Positions 6,495 through 13,013 of a DNA stretch of 37,824 bases are shown here, piece by piece. A program made the position numbers and the translations under genes. Under the pieces are notes generated by a model. It saw only the letters and a list, made by a program, of their open reading frames with translations. It did not search any database and was not told the DNA's origin. This DNA comes from Mycobacterium arosiense ATCC BAA-1401 = DSM 45069 (lineage in GTDB: Bacteria; Actinomycetota; Actinomycetes; Mycobacteriales; Mycobacteriaceae), in assembly GCF_002086125.1 (NCBI RefSeq), contig NZ_MVHG01000047.1:1-37824 (forward strand). Direction: 5' to 3'. Position 1 is the stretch's first letter, and each line of letters opens with the position of its first letter.

Positions 6495-6824
6495 TTACTC
6501 CGTGTCGGTGCGGAGTTCCCAGGGCTGCATGCCGAGGAGGCCCGCAAGGCGCCCCTGCATCTGGACGGCGGACGGCGGCGGGCGCCACCATATGGTCACC
6601 TCGGCGATCTTGCCGTCCGCGTGGAGCGGGATGTAGTCCATCCCATCGACCACGGTGTCGTCGATCTGCAGCCGAAAGTACGCGGCGTGGTGCGCCTTAC
6701 CGCTGAGGACCTCCCTGTAGGCGAGGTCGGTCGCCACGAGGCAAGGTTCGAGCAAATGAGCAATGTCGGCATCGGTGGCACCGAAAGCGTGCGGCGGTAG
6801 AAGATTGCACAGTGGGTGCGGCAC
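6495..6824 (-). CDS. NTF2/SnoaL-like protein, N-terminally shortened
   Basis: The 109-residue frame from GTG 6824 matches the C-terminal two thirds of an NTF2-like (SnoaL-fold) domain: LEPCLVATDLAYREVLSG leads into beta strands AYFRLQIDDTVVDGMDYI and the amphipathic strand KIAEVTIWWRPP, which is the usual D-G-K-I-x-E-x-x-x-x-x-R-P ending. The N-terminal helices with the entrance to the pocket are missing or scrambled; a stop lies about 36 codons upstream in frame and the codons between do not restore a family-like start. Intact relatives are about 120-150 residues. Either a short active variant or, more likely, a gene being lost. Not obviously tied to its neighbours. Confidence 0.55.
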   Translation of the reverse strand: MPHPLCNLLPPHAFGATDADIAHLLEPCLVATDLAYREVLSGKAHHAAYFRLQIDDTVVDGMDYIPLHADGKIAEVTIWWRPPPSAVQMQGRLAGLLGMQPWELRTDTE

Positions 6825-6930
6825 GGTCTGCTGCGCCGGCCCCGTCGAATCGAACCACGACGCAGTGCAATTCGTGAACGGCTGAGGTCAAACATCTTGC
6901 CCCTCAGCAGCATTCAACGAAAGGAGCCGA

Positions 6931-7899
6931 ATGAAGCGAATTAATCTCGGCGGTCTCGATGTTTCCGCCCAGGGCTTGGGCTGTATGGGCATGAGCGAGT
7001 ATTACGGGGCCTCGGACTGGGACACCAGCATCGCGACCATCCATCGGGCCATCGAGTTGGGCGTCACTTTGTTCGACACCGCCGATCAATATGGATCGGG
7101 CCACAACGAGGTGTTGGTGGGCCGCGGCGTCGTCGGTCAGCGCGACAGTGTCCAAATCGCCACCAAATTCGGGGTCGACCGCAGCAGCGGCGACGACCGG
7201 CGGGTCCACCGTGGCGATCCGCCGTATGTGAAGCGGTCCTGCGAGTCCTCGCTGCTGCGACTCGGAATCGACCATATCGACTTGTACTACTTGCACCGTC
7301 CCCCGCAGAACGCCGAGATCGAGCACACGGTCGGCGCGATGGGCGAACTGGTCACCGAGGGCAAGGTGCGATTCCTGGGCCTTAGCGAAGTCAGCGTCGA
7401 GCTGCTGCAGCGCGCCCATGCCGTGCATCCGATCGCCGCCGTGCAAAGCGAATACTCACTGTGGACCCGGGAGGTCGAGCAGGTGACGCCAGTCATGGCT
7501 GAACTCGGGGTCGGCCTCGTGCCGTACTCACCGCTGGGACGGGGCTTTTTGACCGGAGCGGTCCAAACCGCGGCGCTGGATCCCACCGACTTCCGCGCCC
7601 GCACCCCCCGATTCACCGGTGACGCTGCCAAGCAAAACCAGGTGATCGCGGAGACGGTGCGCAACGTGGCCGAGCGGCTCGGTGCGCTGCCCGCTCAGGT
7701 CGCCCTGGCTTGGGTCTACGCTCAGGCCCCTCGACTGGGGGTTCCCGTCGCACCGATCCCGGGTACCCGCCACGCCAACCGGCTCGAACAGAACATTGCC
7801 GCCCTGGACGTCGAACTTGATGAGGACGCGCTTGCGCAGCTGCAGCCACTGAGCGACCTGGTTGTCGGTGGCCGCTACCCTGACCGCGGCGTGCGTTGA
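6931..7899 (+). CDS. Aldo/keto reductase
   Basis: A 322-residue NADPH-dependent oxidoreductase with the (beta/alpha)8 aldo/keto reductase fold, of the YajO/IolS-like bacterial branch. The catalytic tetrad is visible: Asp49 and Tyr54 in LFDTADQYGSG, Lys79 in IATKFG, His122 in LYYLHRP. The cofactor-binding C-terminal part includes the strand VPYSPLGRGFLTG and the loop PIPGTRHANRLEQN, which holds the adenosine phosphate. Start at the ATG with AAAGGAG seven bases upstream. Length is normal. It stands alone, followed by a 330-base gap before the NadC-like operon. The family reduces aldehydes and ketones; the natural substrate is not predictable. Confidence 0.93.
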   Translation: MKRINLGGLDVSAQGLGCMGMSEYYGASDWDTSIATIHRAIELGVTLFDTADQYGSGHNEVLVGRGVVGQRDSVQIATKFGVDRSSGDDRRVHRGDPPYVKRSCESSLLRLGIDHIDLYYLHRPPQNAEIEHTVGAMGELVTEGKVRFLGLSEVSVELLQRAHAVHPIAAVQSEYSLWTREVEQVTPVMAELGVGLVPYSPLGRGFLTGAVQTAALDPTDFRARTPRFTGDAAKQNQVIAETVRNVAERLGALPAQVALAWVYAQAPRLGVPVAPIPGTRHANRLEQNIAALDVELDEDALAQLQPLSDLVVGGRYPDRGVR

Positions 7900-8232
7900 C
7901 AGCGCGGTGCGCGCAGGACGAGAGGATTGCGTACGTTGCACCGATCCAGAGGGCGGCTCGGGCAGGACCTTTCGTGACAACGTGGCCTCGCTGCGCCGCC
8001 AACCGCCGCTTGGCCCTAGGCATTCGGCTCGCCGCGTTTTTTACCGCAGACAGGGATGGGCCAACCCCCTAGTCTCGACTCACGTAGTGCCTCGGTGAGC
8101 GGTTCGCGGACATCCGCGGCAAAGGCTGTGTCGCATCAGCCTCGTCTACTGGGTGCCGGAGCACCGCGGCTCCGGTTGTTTGAGTTCCCGCACCGCCGGA
8201 GCCGTTGCGGGCCTGAGCGCGAGGTGAATTGG
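7900..8232 (+). other. Non-coding gap and leader of the NadC-like operon
   Basis: No frame here resembles a protein. There is a run of six T at about 8036-8042 without a good stem before it. The last 80 bases before the NadC-like start contain three related GC-rich elements that can fold in two ways (see 8156-8204). A -10/-35 pair is not evident, so the operon promoter is not located. Confidence 0.5.
8156..8204 (+). promoter_or_regulatory. Two competing hairpins before the NadC-like gene
   Basis: CCGGAGC (8156-8162) can pair with GCTCCGG (8169-8175) over a six-base loop. The same middle element, extended to CGGCTCCGG (8167-8175), can instead pair perfectly over nine bases with CCGGAGCCG (8196-8204). 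The two structures exclude each other and the second ends only 17 bases before the Shine-Dalgarno GAGG. This is the geometry of an attenuator or other RNA switch, though a protein-binding direct and inverted repeat is equally possible. Confidence 0.45.
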
Positions 8233-9132
8233 ATGCAACTGTCGAGTTTCATGGTCCGGCCGTTCGTGGAGCAGGGACTCCGCGAGGAGCTGGGTGCGGG
8301 TGACACGACCGGTGGCTTTTTGGCAGGGCCCGACGACCGGAGCTCGGCGCTGATCTATGCGAAGAAGCCGGGTGTGGTGTGTGGGCTGTTGCTTGCCGAA
8401 GAAACCATCAAAACGGTTGAGCCCGATGCCCGCGTCTCCGCCGAGGTACGCGACGGCGACGAAATCCGCCCTGGCGACGTGCTTCTGCGCATCGAGGCTC
8501 GCGCGCTGACGCTGCTCGCCATCGAGCGCGCCGCGCTGGACTGGCTCCAGCACCTTTCGGGCATCGCGACGAAGACCCGCCGCTACGCGAGATTGGTTGA
8601 GCCCTACGGTGTCCGCATAGTCGACACACGCAAAGGTGTGCCGGGTATGCGCGTCCTGCAGAAGTACGCGGTCCGAGTGGGTGGCGGCCACAACCATCTG
8701 TTCGGACTGCACAATGCGGTCCTGGTCAAGGACAACCACATCAAGATCGCCGGCAGCATCACCAAGGCGGTGCGGACATTGCGCGCCGAGGCGCAGCACA
8801 CCTTCAGAATCGAAGTGGAATGCGAGACGCTGGACCAGATCGAGGAGGCCATCGCCGCCGGAGCCGAGATCATCATGTTCGACAACATGGATCTGGACAC
8901 CATGCGGCAAGCCGTGGCGTTGATTGCGGGGCGGGCGCTGACCGAGGCGTCGGGCGGTGTCCGCGAGGACAACATCGTCGAGTGGGCTCAGCTGGGTGTC
9001 GACATCATTTCCATCGGGGACCTCACCCACAGCGTCGAGGCCATCGACCTCAGCCTCGACATCGGCGAGATCAAGCCCAGCGCACAACGATTCATCTCCC
9101 GGGCGCTGCAGGCAGACATCGTCCGTGCCTGA
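8233..9132 (+). CDS. NadC-like phosphoribosyltransferase, altered substrate site
   Basis: A 299-residue homologue of quinolinate phosphoribosyltransferase (NadC), which joins quinolinate and PRPP, with loss of CO2, to nicotinate mononucleotide. The two-domain layout is intact: an N-terminal sandwich with LREELGAGDTT, then the barrel. Residues matching the M. tuberculosis enzyme are Arg99 (ERAALDWLQ), Arg133-Lys134 (DTRKGVPG), His155, Lys166 (LVKDNH), Glu196 and Asp217 (FDNM), and the phosphate-binding part TEASGG and GDLTHS. The striking change is Leu156: NadC enzymes have Arg in the conserved N-H-R that grips a quinolinate carboxylate, whereas this protein reads NHLFGL. The usual Asp after it is Asn. 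I infer a different acid substrate. ATG 8233 has GAGG upstream. First gene of a five-gene block. Confidence 0.85.
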   Translation: MQLSSFMVRPFVEQGLREELGAGDTTGGFLAGPDDRSSALIYAKKPGVVCGLLLAEETIKTVEPDARVSAEVRDGDEIRPGDVLLRIEARALTLLAIERAALDWLQHLSGIATKTRRYARLVEPYGVRIVDTRKGVPGMRVLQKYAVRVGGGHNHLFGLHNAVLVKDNHIKIAGSITKAVRTLRAEAQHTFRIEVECETLDQIEEAIAAGAEIIMFDNMDLDTMRQAVALIAGRALTEASGGVREDNIVEWAQLGVDIISIGDLTHSVEAIDLSLDIGEIKPSAQRFISRALQADIVRA

Positions 9133-9844
9133 GGCCGACAGCGGCGTCGTTGCCGCCCTCGACGTCGACTCCGTGGACGCCCTCAAGCGCCTCGTCGAGC
9201 TGACCACCGACGTCGACGGCATCGTCGCCTACAAGCTCGGGATAGCCGGTGTTCTGCGCCTCGGCCTCCCGGGCGCGGTACGGGCGATCCGCGAGATCTC
9301 CGATTTGCCAATCGTTTACGACCACCAGAAGGCTGGGCTCGACATCCCCGACATGGCCCGCAGATTCTCGGCGGTGTGCCATGAAGCCGGAGTCGACAGC
9401 CTGATCCTGTTTCCGCTCGGCGGGCCGGGGGCGGTGCGCGAGTTCGTCTGCCAGGCTCGACAAGTGGGCCTGGTGCCGGTCGTCGGGGGCGCGCTGCCAT
9501 TCGACGAATACTCCGTGAGCGGCGGCGGCTACGTTGCCGACGACGCGCTCGACCGCATCCTCGCCGCCGCTCTCGGCCACGGTGCCGCCGATTTCGTGCT
9601 GCCGGCCCACGACCACGCGCTGGTCGGTCGGCACAGCCGGTTCCTGCGCGAGCACATCGACCGACCGGGGTTGTTCCTGCCGGGAATCGGCCCGTTGGGC
9701 GGCAGCATTGCTAAGGCTTTTGCCGCGGCGCCCGGCTGCCGACGTTACGCCGTTGTGGGCAGAGCGATCACGGCCGCCGACGATCCGCGCGAGGCCGCAC
9801 GGCGGCTGGGCGGCCAGGCGTTGGCAGCGGCGACGAAGGACTGA
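9125..9844 (+). CDS. PyrF-like (OMP decarboxylase superfamily) protein
   Basis: A 239-residue single-domain TIM barrel of the orotidine-5'-phosphate decarboxylase superfamily. The N-terminal VVAALDVDS and AYKLGIAGVL (Lys37) match the substrate-binding strands; the C-terminal LFLPGIGPLGG and VVGRAITAADDP (GRAI at 212-215) form the phosphate site. The catalytic tetrad region, normally DxKxxDI, reads YDHQKAGLDIP, that is D66-x-x-K69-x-x-x-D73, one residue longer on each side. From memory, a similar DHQKAxxDIP form occurs in some archaeal proteins annotated as PyrF. So the protein probably binds a nucleotide monophosphate-like ligand, but true OMP decarboxylation is unsure. The GTG at 9125 overlaps the end of the NadC-like gene by eight bases, a sign of translational coupling. 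Confidence 0.78.
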   Translation: MPEADSGVVAALDVDSVDALKRLVELTTDVDGIVAYKLGIAGVLRLGLPGAVRAIREISDLPIVYDHQKAGLDIPDMARRFSAVCHEAGVDSLILFPLGGPGAVREFVCQARQVGLVPVVGGALPFDEYSVSGGGYVADDALDRILAAALGHGAADFVLPAHDHALVGRHSRFLREHIDRPGLFLPGIGPLGGSIAKAFAAAPGCRRYAVVGRAITAADDPREAARRLGGQALAAATKD

Positions 9845-9852
9845 GGAGCGGC

Positions 9853-11256
9853 ATGGTAACCACGTCGTCATCGATACCGGCAACCGATTCCGGCCCGGCG
9901 GATTACAGAGAAACCCAAGTCCGCGGAAGTCGGCTCTGGTCAGCGGTTCTCGCCTCGGTTGTCGGCTTCGCGTTCGACCTCTACGACCTGTTCATCCTGC
10001 TGTTTGTGGCGTCGGCCATCAGCGAACTGATCTTCCCCGCGAAAAGCCCCACGCTGTCCCTGGCCGCGGTGTACGCGTCGTTCGCGGTCAGCCTGGTCAT
10101 GCGCCCATTGGGTTCCTTCGTCTTCGGCCCGTACGCCGACCGGCTCGGACGCAAACGCCTCCTGGTGATCACGACCGTCGGCGCCGGCCTGTCGACCGCG
10201 CTGATGGGAGCGGTGCCCACCTTCGCCGCCGCTGGTATCGCCGGACCGATCGCGTTCATCCTGCTTCGACTGGTGCAGGGGTTGTTCGTGGGCGGCATCG
10301 TCGCGTCGACGCATACCCTGGCCACTGAGACGGTGCCCAACAACGTGCGCGGCGTGATCTCGGGGGTGGTGGGGGGTGGCGGCCCGGCCGTCGGCGCGGT
10401 GCTGGCGTCGATCGTGAATCTGTTGCTCCACATCGCCTTTCCCGCAGCAACGTTCGCCGTATGGGGTTGGCGGTGCATGTTCTTCACCGGCCTGCTCGGT
10501 GCGCTGGTAAGCCTGGTCATCCTGCGCAACGCCGACGAGCCCCCGTCGTGGCAGCAGCAGCGGGCGGCCGGTGAGCTGACGAAGGCCCCCATCCGCAGTC
10601 TCTTTGAACGCGACAGGCGATCGCTCTCGCTCAACTTCCTGGTGGTTTCCAGCGCGGGCGCCTCGTACTACCTGACCTCGGGCTACCTGCCCACCGTGTA
10701 TCAGAAGATCAACAAGCTGAGCGGCACTCAGGCAAGCAACTTCCTGATCTGGATCAGCATCGTTGTCGTCATCGGCGGCGTGGCCTCCGGGGCGCTGAGC
10801 GAGGTCCTGGGCCGCAAGAAGACGCTGCTCGCCTCGGGATCGTTAGCCATTGTCGTTGTGCCCTGGGTGTATTGGCAGATCACCCGGCTCGACGCAACCT
10901 CGCCGGCGCTGATCCTGCTCTACTCGCTAATTCTGGTCTTCTGCTCCAACGCGATCTACGGGCCGCTGATGATCTATCTGAACGAGTCGTTCCCCACCCG
11001 AGTGCGCGCCACCGGGACCGCATTCGCCTGGAACGGCGGATTTGCGGTCGGCGGCCTGATGACGAGTCTCGTCACGTTGACTAGCCCGACGCTCGCCGAC
11101 ATCCCCTCACGTCTGATCGCTTTCCTGATCGCGTGGTATGTCATCTTCCTGGTCGCAGTATTCGCCGGGCCCGAGCCCCGCGGCGGTCTCGAGCGGTACA
11201 CCGCCAGCCATAAGTCAGCTGGTCCTGCTCCTCAATCTGCTCGTCCAGAACCATGA
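9853..11256 (+). CDS. MFS transporter, metabolite:H+ symporter type
   Basis: A 467-residue inner-membrane transporter with about twelve hydrophobic segments. The first helix contains VGFAFDLYDLFILLF, close to the G-x-x-x-D-x-Y-D signature of the sugar/metabolite:H+ symporter (MHS) branch. Loop 2-3 has GPYADRLGRKR (about 92-102), the MFS motif A, and the second half repeats it as SEVLGRKKTLL. Both halves are complete. It starts eight bases after the PyrF-like stop, with GAGGAG overlapping that stop codon, so it belongs to the same operon. MHS proteins mostly import organic acids, betaines or sugars, but direction cannot be told here; it could take up the substrate of the NadC-like enzyme or export the product. 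Confidence 0.92.
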   Translation: MVTTSSSIPATDSGPADYRETQVRGSRLWSAVLASVVGFAFDLYDLFILLFVASAISELIFPAKSPTLSLAAVYASFAVSLVMRPLGSFVFGPYADRLGRKRLLVITTVGAGLSTALMGAVPTFAAAGIAGPIAFILLRLVQGLFVGGIVASTHTLATETVPNNVRGVISGVVGGGGPAVGAVLASIVNLLLHIAFPAATFAVWGWRCMFFTGLLGALVSLVILRNADEPPSWQQQRAAGELTKAPIRSLFERDRRSLSLNFLVVSSAGASYYLTSGYLPTVYQKINKLSGTQASNFLIWISIVVVIGGVASGALSEVLGRKKTLLASGSLAIVVVPWVYWQITRLDATSPALILLYSLILVFCSNAIYGPLMIYLNESFPTRVRATGTAFAWNGGFAVGGLMTSLVTLTSPTLADIPSRLIAFLIAWYVIFLVAVFAGPEPRGGLERYTASHKSAGPAPQSARPEP

Positions 11257-11438
11257 GAATGACTCATCGAGCTCACTGGCCCACTTGGCCTGTCACGTCA
11301 CCGAGCCTGATCCGCGGGCGGCGTCGACCCGTCCTTCACATCGCCGCCCTCGACCGACGAAAACATCCCGGCAAGCACCGGGGACGTTGAGCGAACGGCC
11401 ATCCCCGGAGATCCACAGACATCGTCCAGGGGCGGGGC

Positions 11439-11450
11439 GCACAATTGTGC
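11439..11450. promoter_or_regulatory. Perfect 12-bp palindrome
   Basis: GCACAATTGTGC is a perfect palindrome in the gap between the transporter and the ATP-grasp gene, three bases before an ATG at 11454. It is A/T-rich at its centre in a very GC-rich region, as expected of an operator. No second copy was found upstream of the NadC-like gene. Confidence 0.45.
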
Positions 11451-11453
11451 AAT

Positions 11454-11543
11454 GCAGCTACGTGATTTCATCACCGTCGCACCGGCCCCCGTGCCCTTGC
11501 CGATGCCGCAGTCCTCCTTGCCTCCGACGTCAGCGCGGACGGC
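11454..11543 (+). other. Possible frameshifted N-terminus of the ATP-grasp gene
   Basis: An ATG directly after the palindrome opens the frame MQLRDFITVAPAPVPLP, with high GC3. Inserting one G near 11513 (TTGCC to TTGGCC) would join it to DAAVLLASDVSADGVNMGD, which is in frame with the ATP-grasp gene and also has coding-like third positions. The annotated start of that gene may therefore lie downstream of a one-base deletion, real or a sequencing error. The remaining gap 11257-11438 shows nothing recognisable. Confidence 0.4.
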
Positions 11544-13013
11544 GTGAACATGGGTGACCCTGAGCCGCGCCGCACACTTAACGGCCTCTCGGACATACGC
11601 GCGTTTTTCCACACGAACAAGGTGCCGCTGTTTTTCATCTCGCCCACCCCGTTCAACCTGCTCGGCGTCGACCGCTGGATACGAAACTTCTTCTACCTGA
11701 CCTACTTTGACTCTTTCGAGGGCACCCACTCGCGCGTATTCGTCCCCCGGCGGCGCGACCGCCGTGATTTCGACTCGATGGACGAGGTGTGCAGCCACCT
11801 GCTGTCGGATCCCGAGACGATCGAGTTCATCGCCGGTAAAGGTCCCGGCGGCAAGTGCTGCTTTGTGATGCTGAACGAGGAAATCCAGGCGCTCGCGCGG
11901 TCGGCGGGCCTCGAAGTCATGCATCCGCCGATCGAGTTGCGCCAGCGCCTGGGCTCCAAGATCGTCATGACCCGCCTGGCCGACGAGGCGGGGGTGCCGA
12001 GCGTGCCCAACACGATCGGGCGGGCCGGCTCCTACGACGAACTGCTGGAGCTCGCGCAAAACGCCGGATTGGGAGATGACCTCGTCATCTCGATCGCTTA
12101 CGGCAACGCCGGCAGCGGGACGTTCTTTGTGCACGGTCAGCGCAACTGGGACCAGCACGCCGGTGATCTCGTGGGCCAAGACCTCAAGGTGATGAAGCGA
12201 ATCCGCAACGTCGAGGTATGCCTCGAGGGTGCCGTGACCCGGCACGGCACGGTGGTCGGCCCCGCGATGACGAGTCTCGTCGGTTACTCGGAACTGACTC
12301 CAAGCCGGGGCAGCTGGTGTGGCAATGACATCTGGCGTGAGGTGCTGCCGCCCGCCCAGACCCGGGCCGCGCGAGAGATGGTGGCAAAGCTGGGCGATGT
12401 CATGCGCCGCGAGGGTTACCGTGGCTACTTCGAGGTGGACCTGTTGCACGACCTTGACGCCGACGAGCTCTACCTCGGCGAGGTGAATCCGCGCCTGTCC
12501 GGCGCCAGCCCCATGACAAACCTCACCACCGAGGCCTACGCCGACATGCCGCTGTTCCTCTTTCACCTGCTCGAGTACATGGATGTGGAGTACGAGCTCG
12601 ACATCGAGGAGATCAATTCGCGCTGGGAGCGGGGCTATGGCGAAGACGAGGTCTGGGGCCAGGTGATCATCACGGAGACGTCGCCGGATATCGAGCTCTT
12701 CACCGCGACGCCACGCACCGGGGTATGGCGGATCGACGACGATGGTCGGGTCTCCTTCTCGCGAACCGCCAATGACTGGGCCACGCTGCTCGACGGCTCC
12801 GAGGCCTTCTACATGCGGGTCGCGGCGCCTGGCGACTTACGTTCGCAGGGCGCCCAACTCGGCGTGCTCGTCACCCGCTCACACCTGCAGACGGACGACT
12901 ATCGGCTCAGCGAGCGCTGTCAGCGCTGGGTCAAGGGGATGAAGGCGAAGTTCGTCTCAACGCCCCTGACGCCGGCCGCTCCCATCGTTTCTCGGCTCGT
13001 CGCACGAGCGTGA
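11544..13013 (+). CDS. ATP-grasp ligase, biotin-carboxylase-like
   Basis: A 489-residue ATP-grasp enzyme, a fold that activates a carboxylate as acyl phosphate and joins it to an amine or thiol. The ATP and metal site is seen in RGYFEVDLLHD (about 294-304) and LYLGEVNPRLSGASPMTN (Glu313, Asn315, Arg317), the paired acidic and Asn ligands of the family. The glycine-rich loop reads VISIAYGNAGSGTFF (181-195) in place of the usual lysine-bearing VVKP segment, so it is outside classical biotin carboxylases; it has no biotin carrier domain and lacks the carboxylase partner genes. Start GTG 11544 or ATG 11550 (see 11454-11543 for a possible lost N terminus). Its stop overlaps the next start as GTGA. 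In this operon it probably makes an amide or peptide bond. Confidence 0.82.
   Translation: MNMGDPEPRRTLNGLSDIRAFFHTNKVPLFFISPTPFNLLGVDRWIRNFFYLTYFDSFEGTHSRVFVPRRRDRRDFDSMDEVCSHLLSDPETIEFIAGKGPGGKCCFVMLNEEIQALARSAGLEVMHPPIELRQRLGSKIVMTRLADEAGVPSVPNTIGRAGSYDELLELAQNAGLGDDLVISIAYGNAGSGTFFVHGQRNWDQHAGDLVGQDLKVMKRIRNVEVCLEGAVTRHGTVVGPAMTSLVGYSELTPSRGSWCGNDIWREVLPPAQTRAAREMVAKLGDVMRREGYRGYFEVDLLHDLDADELYLGEVNPRLSGASPMTNLTTEAYADMPLFLFHLLEYMDVEYELDIEEINSRWERGYGEDEVWGQVIITETSPDIELFTATPRTGVWRIDDDGRVSFSRTANDWATLLDGSEAFYMRVAAPGDLRSQGAQLGVLVTRSHLQTDDYRLSERCQRWVKGMKAKFVSTPLTPAAPIVSRLVARA

Noticed and set aside
8030..8045. T run that might be an intrinsic terminator after the aldo/keto reductase
   Set aside because: The bases before it form at best a three-base stem, and it lies about 135 bases from the stop codon.
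8146..9222. A 358-codon minus-strand frame opposite the NadC-like gene
   Set aside because: Antisense of a gene with a full set of NadC motifs; no family similarity of its own.
11298..12566. A 422-codon minus-strand frame opposite the ATP-grasp gene
   Set aside because: His/Val/Gly-rich shadow of the ATP-grasp frame, with no recognisable domain.
11544..13013. Annotation of the ATP-grasp gene as a true biotin carboxylase
   Set aside because: The lysine-bearing ATP loop of biotin carboxylases is absent, and there is no biotin carrier or carboxyltransferase gene nearby.
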